Below are positions 55,776-64,000 of a stretch of DNA of 64,000 nucleotides, piece after piece (position 1 is the stretch's first letter; every line of letters starts with the position of its first letter). The stretch spans positions 186,001-250,000 of the forward strand of contig NZ_AUHG01000012.1 in the NCBI RefSeq assembly GCF_000423065.1, given 5' to 3'. This stretch comes from Christiangramia echinicola DSM 19838 (lineage in GTDB: Bacteria; Bacteroidota; Bacteroidia; Flavobacteriales; Flavobacteriaceae). The notes beneath the pieces were generated by a model that saw only the letters and a list, made by a program, of their open reading frames with translations, did not search any database and was not told the DNA's origin. A program made the position numbers and the translations under genes.

Positions 55776-56507
55776 TTATATTTTTCTCCCCATTCTGAAG
55801 ATAATTGGGAATACAACCTCATTGCTTTTGCCAAAGGCCTTGCGAAGTCTGGATTCTATGATAGATACAGGATCTGCATTATTCTTGTTCTCATAATGCT
55901 TTACGGCAGACCATGTCCTTAAATAACCCAGTAAATGTTCTATACTCCATAGATACTTTTTTTCATACCCAGGTGTTGAGATCTCTTCAAAAGGAAATGG
56001 AATGGTTCTATAGTTCTCATCTAGGTGGCCTCTTTCGGGATCCCAGTAAGGACCTATTATATTATTATATAAATCATTAATCACTTCATTAGTTTCCAGG
56101 TTACTATGAAAAAGACCATAACCTAAAAGAACAATTAGTCCATTATTCTTTATACACCTATTAACTTCGGCATAAAACTTTTCGAAATCGAACCAGTGCA
56201 CAGCCTGCGCACTTATGATAAGATCAAATTGAGTGGACTTGAACCCTGTTTTTTCAGCAGATTGCAGGGAATAACTAATATTCTTTTTATTGTACGCATT
56301 TTTCAACTGATTCTCGCTAATATCTGTAGCTTCAACTTTAGAGATAAATTCAGCCAGTTCATTTGCAACCTGACCATTACCCGTGCCGCAATCCCAGGCA
56401 TTTTCGTAGCCGTTTAGATGATCTTTTATAAAATTATATACTTCCAATGGATATTCTGGCCTGTACTTACTGTATTCATACGATCTTGTGGAAAAATTAT
56501 CCTTCAA
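55776..56507 (-). CDS. class I SAM-dependent methyltransferase
   Basis: This 243-residue protein has motif I AWDCGTGNGQVANELAEF (about 38-55), the acidic post-I residue in KVEATDISENQLKNA, and motif II/III around STQFDLIISAQAVHWFDF and NGLIVLLGYGLF. The start MKDNFSTRSYEYSKYRPEYP is typical of the Methyltransf_11/25 group related to trans-aconitate and UbiE-like enzymes. The methyl acceptor is unknown. It is a single gene with AT-rich flanks; no terminator hairpin is evident downstream. Confidence 0.9.
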   Translation of the reverse strand: MKDNFSTRSYEYSKYRPEYPLEVYNFIKDHLNGYENAWDCGTGNGQVANELAEFISKVEATDISENQLKNAYNKKNISYSLQSAEKTGFKSTQFDLIISAQAVHWFDFEKFYAEVNRCIKNNGLIVLLGYGLFHSNLETNEVINDLYNNIIGPYWDPERGHLDENYRTIPFPFEEISTPGYEKKYLWSIEHLLGYLRTWSAVKHYENKNNADPVSIIESRLRKAFGKSNEVVFPIIFRMGRKI

Positions 56508-56668
56508 AACATAAAAAATTTATTAGTGATTTGAAATATTAATAGAAAATCAACCATATTTATGAAATATCACTATTCATTCACTTCAATTTATAATCAA
56601 TTCACATCAAATTAGCCCTGAAATTCATTATATTGTATAAGTTTATTCAAACTTAAATTATTCCTGTC

Positions 56669-57949
56669 ATGAAACAAATAGAAAATTATTTAAATGGCAA
56701 AACTCATATTCTCGTTTTAATATTCAGCTTATTGATTGTCTCTATGGAAGCAGTTGCCTTTCAGCCATCAGACGTCAAATACGTAGAATATAGAGGAGAG
56801 GTAGTTAATGCCCGAAATAGCAGACCGATCTCTTCAGCCTATCTCGCTCTTAACAATAGTAATATTTCTACTATTACAAACGCCGACGGGGAATTTTCCT
56901 TAAAAGTTCCTGAAGATCTTACAGAAGCAACAGTGACAGTTTCTGTATTAGGATTCCAAAGCAAAACGCTTCCTCTTAGTTATTTTAAAAGTGCTAATAC
57001 AACAATAGAACTGGAAGAAACCGTTGAAGAATTAACTGAAATCAGTTTATATAAGGCTACAAACCCAAACTTACTGGTTAAAGAAATGTTGGCTAAAAAA
57101 GACGAGAACTACCTTTCAGATCAAAGCATAATGACTTCCTTCTATCGTGAGACCATTAAAAAAGGATGGAGCAATGTAAGTCTTTCTGAGGCTGTTGTCA
57201 AAATCTATAAAAGTCCCTACAATTCATCTAAAAAAGATCTTGTATCTCTTTATAAAGCAAGAAAGAGCACAGATTATAACAAATTAGATACCATTGCTTT
57301 AAAGTTACGCGGAGGACCTTTTAATACCCTATATCTGGATATGATGAAATATACAGAATATGTATTAAGACCGGAGATGATAGATAGTTATAAATTCGAT
57401 TTCGATGATCCTGCGAAGATCAATGACCGGTTTACTTATGTGGTAAACTTTACGGAGATTGATAAATCTGATCCCTGGTATTTTGGAAAATTATTCATAG
57501 ATGCTGAAACTTCAACTCTTGTAAAGGCTGAATATAGTCTTAATGTTGATGATAAAGATGCTGCTGCAGCTATGTTCGTTAAGAAAAAACCTAATGGGTC
57601 TAAAGTATATCCTACCGAATTAACTTACCAGGTAGATTACGCACAGAATGATGGTAAGTGGCACTATGCTTATGGTAAAGCGCAAATGGACTATGTAGTT
57701 AACTGGAAAAGAAAGATCTTCAATTCAAAATATAAGATCAATAGTGAAATGGTAGTTACAGACTGGCAGGAATATGCCGGTAATGACTGGAAGAAATCTG
57801 TAGATCTCATTAATCCAAATATCGTAATGGTAGATGATGTAGCTGGATTCTCTGATTCTGAATTCTGGGGCAGCAATAATATTATTGAACCTGAAAAGTC
57901 TATTCAAAATGCAATAGACAAGATAAAACGTAAAATGGACGATAAATAG
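56669..57949 (+). CDS. exported protein with carboxypeptidase-regulatory-like domain
   Basis: This 426-residue protein has an N-terminal signal peptide (hydrophobic segment about 14-30, cleavage near VAFQPS). Then comes a CarboxypepD_reg-like beta-sandwich at about 38-115 (YRGEVVNARNSRPISSAYLAL, NADGEFSLKVPED, VSVLGFQSKTLPL). The remaining ~300 residues form a beta-rich domain with LVKEMLAKKDENYL and YFGKLFIDAETSTLVKAEYS, common in flavobacterial surface proteins of unknown function. It lacks a TonB plug or barrel, so it is not a receptor. It stands alone and ends at a clear hairpin terminator. Confidence 0.88.
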   Translation: MKQIENYLNGKTHILVLIFSLLIVSMEAVAFQPSDVKYVEYRGEVVNARNSRPISSAYLALNNSNISTITNADGEFSLKVPEDLTEATVTVSVLGFQSKTLPLSYFKSANTTIELEETVEELTEISLYKATNPNLLVKEMLAKKDENYLSDQSIMTSFYRETIKKGWSNVSLSEAVVKIYKSPYNSSKKDLVSLYKARKSTDYNKLDTIALKLRGGPFNTLYLDMMKYTEYVLRPEMIDSYKFDFDDPAKINDRFTYVVNFTEIDKSDPWYFGKLFIDAETSTLVKAEYSLNVDDKDAAAAMFVKKKPNGSKVYPTELTYQVDYAQNDGKWHYAYGKAQMDYVVNWKRKIFNSKYKINSEMVVTDWQEYAGNDWKKSVDLINPNIVMVDDVAGFSDSEFWGSNNIIEPEKSIQNAIDKIKRKMDDK

Positions 57950-57955
57950 AAAATA

Positions 57956-57988
57956 AAAAGCCCTTGCTATTTAGCAGGGGCTTTTAAA
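57956..57988 (+). terminator. rho-independent terminator
   Basis: AAAAGCCCTTGCT-ATTT-AGCAGGGGCTTTT, 13-bp stem with one T-G pair, 7 nt after the stop of the preceding gene. Confidence 0.88.
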
Positions 57989-58262
57989 TTTGAATTAGCC
58001 ATAATTCAATTAATCCAGCAATAAATGTTTTAGAGAAATTGCTGGTGTACTTTTTATAATTTTTTAAACCTGCTGGAAATCTCTTTATTAACAACATCGA
58101 TTTCCTCAAGGCCTTCAAATTTATTAAAAAATTCTATTAATCTGCTAATAGATTGAGTCTCTTAGGAGTATTTAGAAAGATTTAAAATTAGATAAGCGAC
58201 TAATATTCTGATTTACAGTTGATAAAGATCTAATTAGTCAGTAGTAATTCAATTTTTAGTAT
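57989..58262. other. AT-rich intergenic region with a possible gene remnant
   Basis: No gene with a usable start is present in this stretch. On the minus strand, a stop-bounded frame of about 38 codons (roughly 58045-58162) reads ETQSISRLIEFFNKFEGLEE, then a Lys-rich end before a TAA. Its composition looks protein-like, but it has no ATG and a stop directly upstream. It may be the eroded end of a former gene or simply chance. Confidence 0.25.
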
Positions 58263-58263
58263 A

Positions 58264-58302
58264 AAAAAAAGATCCCGTTCTTTACAAAACGGGATCTTTT
58301 TA
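58264..58302. terminator. rho-independent terminator of the ferredoxin gene
   Basis: AAAAAGATCCCGTT-CTTTACAA-AACGGGATCTTTTT, a 14-bp perfect stem with T-runs on both strands, 16 nt beyond the ferredoxin stop. Confidence 0.93.
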
Positions 58303-58317
58303 AAAATAAATTTATTT

Positions 58318-58743
<426 letters not shown>

Positions 58744-58812
58744 TTAAGCTGCGGAAACTTTAATTTCGCTGCACAAATTTAACATAGGCCACATTCATAA
58801 CCAAATAAGAGG

Positions 58813-59871
58813 ATGACAATCGACGATCATAAATCACATCTTTTAACCTTAGGTAAATTCCTAAATCAATTTAAGTTCACTGAATCAGTTCAGGATAGCG
58901 AAATACCGGGAAACGATAAATTCTTTGAAGAATTCAATGAAAAGATAGATTCTGCCATTCATTATAATGGCTGGTTTAACCGTGAGAATATTGTCTACTC
59001 CCTGCAACAATGGAGTAAAGCGCTGAGACCGCAAAATTTAAAGTTATGGCTAGGCGAATATAATCTTTCAATGACCGGTGGGAAGACAGTTGGCATCGTA
59101 ATGGCAGGAAATATTCCTTTAGTTGGGTTCCATGATTTCTTATCTGTGTTGGTTTCTGGCCACAGGGTAGTGATCAAACAATCCAGTAGTGATCAGCAAT
59201 TATTACCCGTAATCGCTGCATACCTAATGAATCTTGATAGCCGATATGAAGAACGTATTGAATTCACAAAAGAGAAATTAGGGGATTTTGATGCTGTTAT
59301 AGCAACTGGAAGTGATAACACAGCAAGGTACTTCGAGTATTACTTTAAAGATAAGCCAAGTATTATACGTAAGAATAGAAATTCAATTGCCATTCTAACC
59401 GGTAGTGAAACGACAGAGGAGCTGGAAAAATTAAGTGAAGATATTTTTAGATATTACGGGCTGGGTTGCAGAAACGTTTCAAAATTATATGTTCCAGAAA
59501 ACTATGATTTCGATAGTTTTTTTAAAGCGATATACGAATGGAACCCAATTATAAACCAGAGTAAATATGCCAACAACTATGATTATAATAAGGCAGTTTA
59601 TTTGATGAGCGAATTCAAATTACTGGATAATGGCTTCCTAATGCTGAAAGAAGATAAAAGCTTTGGTTCTCCGATCGCTTCCATTTTTTATGAAACCTAT
59701 AAAGATGAGAAGGAACTGGAAATTTTACTGAACGAGAATAAGGATAAGATACAATGCATAGTTCGTAAAAATGCTGAAAATCATGAAGTTAATTTTGGTC
59801 AAACTCAGAAACCACAACTTTGGGATTATGCAGATAATATAGACACTATAGAGTTTCTTTCACGACTTTAA
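58813..59871 (+). CDS. LuxC-like acyl-CoA reductase
   Basis: In this 352-residue protein, homology to the LuxC/acyl-CoA reductase family (ALDH superfamily) shows in GKTVGIVMAGNIPLVGFHDF, SGHRVVIKQSS, AVIATGSDNTARYFEYYF and the active-site Cys of YYGLGCRNVSKLYVP. LuxC reduces acyl groups to aldehydes in bioluminescence. There are no lux genes here, so this is the non-luminous flavobacterial form whose substrate is unknown. It is shorter than Vibrio LuxC (about 480), lacking the N-terminal part. It is divergent from a ferredoxin gene and upstream of serC (69-nt gap). Confidence 0.88.
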   Translation: MTIDDHKSHLLTLGKFLNQFKFTESVQDSEIPGNDKFFEEFNEKIDSAIHYNGWFNRENIVYSLQQWSKALRPQNLKLWLGEYNLSMTGGKTVGIVMAGNIPLVGFHDFLSVLVSGHRVVIKQSSSDQQLLPVIAAYLMNLDSRYEERIEFTKEKLGDFDAVIATGSDNTARYFEYYFKDKPSIIRKNRNSIAILTGSETTEELEKLSEDIFRYYGLGCRNVSKLYVPENYDFDSFFKAIYEWNPIINQSKYANNYDYNKAVYLMSEFKLLDNGFLMLKEDKSFGSPIASIFYETYKDEKELEILLNENKDKIQCIVRKNAENHEVNFGQTQKPQLWDYADNIDTIEFLSRL

Positions 59872-59940
59872 TCTTATAATTTCCCTAACAGCCATTCCCT
59901 TTAAATTTTGGCATCTTTGTTACAATCAACAATATAATTT

Positions 59941-61008
59941 ATGAAAAAGCATAATTTTAGCGCTGGCCCATGTATACTTCCGCAAGAAGTATTTAAAGAA
60001 GCTTCACAGGCTATCTTAGATTTTAATAATTCAGGATTATCAATTTTAGAAATATCCCATAGAAGTGCAGATTTCGTTTCAGTAATGGACGAAGCTCAGT
60101 CTTTGGCACTTGAACTCTTAGATTTAAAGGATAAAGGCTATAAAGCATTATTCCTTCAGGGTGGCGCTAGCACGCAGTTTTTAATGATTGCCTATAATTT
60201 GCTTGAGAAGAAAGCCGCTTACCTGAATACAGGTACCTGGTCATCTAAAGCTATTAAGGAGGCTAAATTGTTTGGAGAGATTGTGGAAGTAGCATCTTCT
60301 AAGGATAAGAATTTTAATTATATCCCGAAGTCCTACTCTATTCCAGATGACGTTGATTATTTCCATTGTACAAGTAACAACACCATTTTTGGTACTCAAA
60401 TAAAAGAATTTCCGGCTACCTCCAAACCCTTGGTTTGTGATATGAGTAGTGATATATTCTCAAGAACTTTAGATTTTTCAAAATTTGATATCATCTATGC
60501 CGGAGCTCAAAAGAATATGGGACCTGCCGGTACCACACTGGTAATAGTAAAAGAAGATATTCTAGGAAAGGTATCAAGAGAAATTCCTTCTATGATGAGC
60601 TATTCCACGCATATTTCTAAAGATAGTATGTTTAATACCCCTGCAGTTTATGCCGTATATGTTTCTATGCTTACGCTAAGATGGATAAAGGCGAAAGGAG
60701 GAATTAAGGCTATGGAAGAATTGAATAATAAAAAAGCTGACCTTTTATATAGTGAAATAGACCGAAATCCTTTATTTAAAGGTTTTGCGGCAAAAGAAGA
60801 TCGTTCAGCAATGAATGCTACTTTCAACTTAACAGATGAGTCTCATAAAGAAACATTTGACAAAATGTGGAAAGACGCTGGTGTGAATGGTTTAAACGGC
60901 CACAGAAGTGTAGGAGGCTACAGAGCCTCTATGTATAATGCTCTTAGCCTTGAAAGTGTCCAGGTTGTAGTTGATTTAATGCAGGACCTGGAAAAGAAAG
61001 TTAAATAA
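59941..61008 (+). CDS. serC: phosphoserine aminotransferase
   Basis: This 355-residue PLP enzyme of serine and pyridoxal phosphate synthesis starts [18 protein letters not shown]. The PLP Lys is Lys191 in [49 protein letters not shown] and the C-terminal [20 protein letters not shown] are diagnostic. Length matches (about 360). The next gene, serA, follows by 20 nt, so serC-serA form an operon giving two of the three steps from 3-phosphoglycerate to serine. serB is not in the window. Confidence 0.96.
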   Translation: MKKHNFSAGPCILPQEVFKEASQAILDFNNSGLSILEISHRSADFVSVMDEAQSLALELLDLKDKGYKALFLQGGASTQFLMIAYNLLEKKAAYLNTGTWSSKAIKEAKLFGEIVEVASSKDKNFNYIPKSYSIPDDVDYFHCTSNNTIFGTQIKEFPATSKPLVCDMSSDIFSRTLDFSKFDIIYAGAQKNMGPAGTTLVIVKEDILGKVSREIPSMMSYSTHISKDSMFNTPAVYAVYVSMLTLRWIKAKGGIKAMEELNNKKADLLYSEIDRNPLFKGFAAKEDRSAMNATFNLTDESHKETFDKMWKDAGVNGLNGHRSVGGYRASMYNALSLESVQVVVDLMQDLEKKVK

Positions 61009-61028
61009 TAATATAGATCATTTAAAAA

Positions 61029-61991
61029 ATGAAAGTATTAGCAAATGATGGTATTTCACAAAGTGGTGTAGAAACACTTAAGAATGCTGGTTTTGAAGTA
61101 ATAGTTAAAAAAGTAGCTCAGGAGCAGCTTAAGGAATACCTTAATGCGAATGCCATAAGTGTACTTCTGGTAAGGAGTGCTACTAAAGTTAGAAAGGATA
61201 TCATAGATAACTGTATTCATCTAAAAGTTATAGGCCGCGGTGGCGTTGGTATGGATAATATTGATGTAGACTATGCCAGGAGCAAGGGAATTTCTGTGAT
61301 CAACACTCCGGCAGCTTCTTCCAGCTCTGTAGCCGAACTTGTTTTTGCCCATCTATTTGGAGGAGTTAGGAAATTACATGATTCTAATAGAAATATGCCT
61401 TTAGAAGGTGACTCCAGATTCAAGGAGCTGAAAAGATCCTATGCTGGCGGAGTTGAACTTCGAGGAAAAACTCTTGGAATTGTGGGCTTCGGAAGAATTG
61501 GTCGGGAAGTTGCAAAAATTGCTCTTGGAATTGGGATGAAAGTTATAGCCAGCGATCAGAATGTTGGTGAAGCCGAGATCACTCTGGAGTTCTATAACGA
61601 CCAAAGTATTAAGATCCCTATAAAAACTGAACCTGTTGAAATGCTTATTAAGGATTCAGATTTTATAACGCTACATGTTCCCGCTCAGGATAAACCAGTA
61701 ATTGGAGCTAAAGAGTTTGAAAAAATGAGAGATGGTGTGGGGATCATTAATACGGCGCGAGGTGGAGTTCTGGATGAAGAAGCATTACTTGAGGCGATAG
61801 AATCTGGAAAAGTTTCGTTTGCGGCACTGGATACTTATGAAAATGAGCCTACACCCGCGATCAAGTTACTTATGAATGAGAGTATTTCGTTGAGTCCGCA
61901 TATTGGTGCTGCTACTACCGAAGCCCAGGAACGTATAGGAGTTGAACTTGCAGAACAGATCATTACGATATTAAAGAAAGAAAAAGCCTAA
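61029..61991 (+). CDS. serA: D-3-phosphoglycerate dehydrogenase
   Basis: This 320-residue 2-hydroxyacid dehydrogenase has the substrate-domain motif VIGRGGVGMDNIDVDYA, the NAD-binding Rossmann motif LGIVGFGRIGREVAKI, catalytic Arg in IINTARGGVLDEEAL, then the Glu and the His in SLSPHIGAATTEAQERIG. It lacks the C-terminal ACT domain of E. coli SerA (410 residues), so it is the short type without serine feedback through ACT. Pairing with serC supports the phosphoglycerate role over other hydroxyacids. Confidence 0.94.
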   Translation: MKVLANDGISQSGVETLKNAGFEVIVKKVAQEQLKEYLNANAISVLLVRSATKVRKDIIDNCIHLKVIGRGGVGMDNIDVDYARSKGISVINTPAASSSSVAELVFAHLFGGVRKLHDSNRNMPLEGDSRFKELKRSYAGGVELRGKTLGIVGFGRIGREVAKIALGIGMKVIASDQNVGEAEITLEFYNDQSIKIPIKTEPVEMLIKDSDFITLHVPAQDKPVIGAKEFEKMRDGVGIINTARGGVLDEEALLEAIESGKVSFAALDTYENEPTPAIKLLMNESISLSPHIGAATTEAQERIGVELAEQIITILKKEKA

Positions 61992-62099
61992 TCTTAATTT
62001 ATAGGATAATTAAGCCGGTTAATAATTTTCATCGGTTAGGTTATACTCGCTGAAAATAATCAAGGAATAATTTTTGCATTTAATTTTTAAAAACATCTA

Positions 62100-62528
62100 A
62101 TGAAGAATATAATCTACATACTATTACTAGCCTTATTTGTGTATAGCTGCGGCTCTACCGGGGGGAAGAACTTTCCATCAGATAAGATCGCGAATTCTAA
62201 AAATGACACGGTAAGAATTGCCAATGACAGTCTGGAATATGAAATAATAGTTATAGAGCCTGGATTTAATCTTTTCATTAATTCTTATGCAAAGCCGAGA
62301 GGATATTATTCTCAGAATTACCTTGAAAATAAGAATAGATTGCTGGTTTCTGAATATAACCAACGAGTTAGACAGCCAATGACCTATAACCCTGATCTAT
62401 ATTTGAATGAAATCAATTATGATTCTAATATAGATTATGGATACGAGGTGAACTATTTGCTGTATAATTACTTCGTTTATTTTAGCAGGCATTACAATCA
62501 AAGATTTAGTGTACCTACAAGAATTTGA
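62100..62528 (+). CDS. DUF6146 family lipoprotein
   Basis: This 142-residue protein has the lipobox LFVYSC with Cys17 and a signal peptide MKNIIYILLLALFVYS. The mature protein has a conserved block with EYEIIVIEPGFNLFINSYAK and a Tyr/Asn-rich C-terminal half (YNPDLYLNEINYDSNIDY, NYFVYFSRHYNQRF) typical of the DUF6146 family found in Bacteroidota. Function is unknown; it is attached to a membrane by lipid and probably faces the periplasm. The next gene has its own promoter 30 nt downstream. Confidence 0.85.
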   Translation: MKNIIYILLLALFVYSCGSTGGKNFPSDKIANSKNDTVRIANDSLEYEIIVIEPGFNLFINSYAKPRGYYSQNYLENKNRLLVSEYNQRVRQPMTYNPDLYLNEINYDSNIDYGYEVNYLLYNYFVYFSRHYNQRFSVPTRI

Positions 62529-62553
62529 TTCTTTAGTCAAATCCTTATATTTG
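62524..62553 (+). promoter_or_regulatory. promoter TTTG-N18-TATATTTG of the DUF6787 gene
   Basis: A -33 TTTG (62524-62527), an 18-nt spacer and a perfect -7 TATATTTG (62546-62553) match the consensus. The ATG follows after only 4 nt, so the transcript is probably leaderless. The -33 element overlaps the stop region of the DUF6146 gene. Confidence 0.72.
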
Positions 62554-62557
62554 CACC

Positions 62558-62863
62558 ATGAAGAAATTGAAAGATCGCTGGGGCATAGATTCTAATTGGC
62601 AACTTTTTATTATTTTTCTTGTTTTTGCCATAACAGGATCAACGGCAGCTAAGCTTGCCAGTCCTTTAGTTAATTTCCTGGGAATAACTCAGGAAAGCAG
62701 TCACTGGTCTGTATATTGGTTCGCCAGGATCTTTTTAATATTTCCTATCTACCAGTTATTATTAGTATTCTTTGGTTGGATCTTCGGGCAGTTTCAATTC
62801 TTCTGGGCATTTGAAAAGAAAATGCTAAGTAGATTTGGTTTTGGTAAGGTCTTTAAAAATTAA
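62558..62863 (+). CDS. DUF6787 family membrane protein
   Basis: This 101-residue protein has two transmembrane helices (about 15-42 and 55-80) and the family-like end GQFQFFWAFEKKMLSRFGFGK. It starts MKKLKDRWGIDSNWQLFIIF. The family is small, restricted mainly to Bacteroidota and uncharacterised. Its ATG is 4 nt after a perfect -7 box. The downstream His-rich gene begins 2 nt after its stop and so shares the transcript. Confidence 0.88.
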   Translation: MKKLKDRWGIDSNWQLFIIFLVFAITGSTAAKLASPLVNFLGITQESSHWSVYWFARIFLIFPIYQLLLVFFGWIFGQFQFFWAFEKKMLSRFGFGKVFKN

Positions 62864-62865
62864 AT

Positions 62866-63183
62866 TTGAAAGAATTAAAGCTCATATTCTTTACCTTTTC
62901 TGCAATTTTAATATTGCTGCCTTCCGCAGTAAGTTTCTCTCATATTTTTTCAGATCATTCTCACAAACTTTGTGATAATTATGCTGAACATCATTACCAC
63001 GAAAAATCTATTGACTGTGAGCTTCATCACTTTCAAAAGAATCCAGTATTAGAACTCAAATTTCCTGAATATAATTTTGATTTCATCGAGTATCAGGAAA
63101 AGCTTACTTACGATTATTACGATTTTTTAAATGATTTTGAACCTCTTCCATTCGATTTAAGAGGACCACCTTCTATCGCTTAA
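62866..63183 (+). CDS. small His-rich exported protein
   Basis: This is a 105-residue protein with a TTG start 2 nt after the previous stop; no ATG lies near, and the signal peptide begins at once (KELKLIFFTFSAILILLPSA). The mature region has eight His and two Cys within about 33 residues (SHIFSDHSHKLCDNYAEHHY, then HEKSIDCELHHF), a likely metal-binding segment. The rest is acidic and aromatic. I know no named family. It directly precedes a TonB-dependent receptor gene on the same strand (43-nt gap), a common setting for metal-uptake receptors. A zinc or copper role is inference. Confidence 0.8.
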   Translation: MKELKLIFFTFSAILILLPSAVSFSHIFSDHSHKLCDNYAEHHYHEKSIDCELHHFQKNPVLELKFPEYNFDFIEYQEKLTYDYYDFLNDFEPLPFDLRGPPSIA

Positions 63184-63226
63184 TACCTCATAAAAAAGCG
63201 AATTAAAAATCATTTAAATTTTATCA

Positions 63227-64000
63227 ATGCGAAATACATTGTTATTAATACTGCTATTGGCAGTAAGTTCTGTTATATATAGTCAGGAGCAATTCACTGG
63301 TACTGTTAAAGATGCTCAATCAGGTGAACCTGTATTTAGTGCGAATATTTATTTCCCTACTCTTGAGAAGGGATCAATGACAGATCCTGATGGGAATTTC
63401 AGTCTTAAAAATCTTCCCAGGGGTAAATATAAATTAGTAGTTTCTTCCATTAGTTATGCTACATTCACTACAGAAGTAAACTTGCCAGAAGAGAATCTTG
63501 AGATTCGATTAAATCCTTCTGCCATAGAAATGGAGGAAGTTATTGTATCCACTCCCTTTCATCAGTTACAAAGTGAAAATGTGATGAAAGTTGAAAGGGA
63601 AAGCCTTTCTGAACTCAATAAAAAAGGAGCTATTAATCTTTCAGATGGTATCACCCAGATTGCCGGTGTGGAAAGCCTGACTACCGGTGTAGGTATAGGT
63701 AAACCGGTTATTAGGGGATTAAGTTCTAATCGTGTACTGGTATATACCCAGGGAATCAGGCTCGAAAATCAACAATATGGAGATGAACACGGTTTAGGAA
63801 TAAGTTCAAAAGGAATAGGAAGCGTAGAAGTAATAAAGGGTCCTGCTTCGCTTTTATACGGTAGCGATGCTATTGGAGGTGTTCTTTACCTGAATCCTGA
63901 AGTTTATGCCGGAAGTAATTCTACTCATGCTGAAGTAGAATCTAATTATTTCAGCAATACGAGAGGATATCAGTTTAGCGGTATGGCTAAAACCTCAGGA
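63227..64000 (+). CDS. TonB-dependent receptor, N-terminal part (cut by window end)
   Basis: The first 258 codons are present and the frame is open to the last base. Signal peptide MRNTLLLILLLAVSSVIYS, then a carboxypeptidase-regulatory-like domain (about 20-98, FTGTVKDAQSGEPVFSANIY, MTDPDGNFSLKNLPRG), then a TonB plug (about 105-225: VIVSTPFHQL, GVGIGKPVIRGLSSNRVLVY, VEVIKGPASLLYGSDAIGG). Features such as LENQQYGDEHGLGI in the plug recall ZnuD-type and other metal receptors. The preceding His-rich exported protein fits a metal-uptake unit. The barrel is outside the window. Confidence 0.9.
   Translation, partial: MRNTLLLILLLAVSSVIYSQEQFTGTVKDAQSGEPVFSANIYFPTLEKGSMTDPDGNFSLKNLPRGKYKLVVSSISYATFTTEVNLPEENLEIRLNPSAIEMEEVIVSTPFHQLQSENVMKVERESLSELNKKGAINLSDGITQIAGVESLTTGVGIGKPVIRGLSSNRVLVYTQGIRLENQQYGDEHGLGISSKGIGSVEVIKGPASLLYGSDAIGGVLYLNPEVYAGSNSTHAEVESNYFSNTRGYQFSGMAKTSG

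Noticed and set aside
58813-59871. Bioluminescence gene luxC
   Set aside because: No luciferase or luxD/E genes are present, and the protein is the short flavobacterial acyl-CoA reductase form.

Overview
The window is AT-rich chromosomal DNA that looks like a marine Flavobacteriaceae member (Bacteroidota). A Gramella/Christiangramia-like genus is my guess from protein recall, not something I could test. The signs are: no convincing Shine-Dalgarno sequences; repeated TAnnTTTG -7 promoter elements, in some cases with a TTG-type -33 element; two TonB-dependent receptors with carboxypeptidase-regulatory N-domains; a bacteroidotal ClpC; a C-terminal RNSA phosphoenolpyruvate carboxylase; and many small flavobacterial families (DUF3817, SatD, DUF3307, DUF6146, DUF6787). 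I see no rRNA, tRNA, CRISPR, insertion sequence, integrase or phage gene. It reads as ordinary core chromosome.

Layout. 1-5.4 kb: the end of a YqaA-like membrane protein, a Pmp3 peptide, galE, then a plus-strand run DUF3817, YbdG-like channel, EEP-family phosphoesterase and MscS channel. 5.4-7.7 kb (minus): thioesterase, Nudix hydrolase, aldehyde dehydrogenase. 7.9-10.3 kb: an unknown protein, the SatD-DUF3307 pair on the minus strand under a regular operator array, and a GreA/B-like factor. 10.3-21.6 kb: 7TM-HD phosphodiesterase, thiolase, NlpC/P60 peptidase, TPR protein with gyrA, clpC, STAS-like protein. 21.6-36.7 kb: hutH, Nnr, gcvT with an epimerase, pterin dehydratase, YebC, acyltransferase, proline dehydrogenase, aroB, PfpI-like protein, YihY, DinB, ppc and an Lrp regulator. 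36.7-38.6 kb: an M14 carboxypeptidase and an XRE regulator diverge from an intergenic region full of TGTAAACA-type sites. 38.6-45.7 kb: lipoprotein, then the overlapping minus-strand chain parE, small membrane protein, parC, mscL, and ychF. 46-58 kb: TonB receptor, prolyl oligopeptidase, trehalose synthase-maltokinase fusion, coiled-coil exported protein, methyltransferase, carboxypeptidase-regulatory-domain protein. 58.3-64 kb: ferredoxin, LuxC-like acyl-CoA reductase, serC, serA, lipoprotein, DUF6787, His-rich exported protein and a TonB receptor cut by the window end.

Two places look most like undescribed systems. (1) SatD-DUF3307: a regulator whose N-domain shows the two-Asp spacing of class III nucleotidyl cyclases and whose C-terminus is a helix-turn-helix, in translational overlap with a membrane protein, below three ATAAGSTT elements starting exactly 29 bp apart and overlapping its promoter. 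(2) The XRE/M14 divergon: two clusters of TGTAAACA-like half-sites with about 10-bp phasing that overlap both promoters and both start codons. Several genes were given upstream TTG/GTG starts by a naive ORF reading although a -7 element lies on or just before that codon. I moved those starts to the downstream ATG and say so in each entry.
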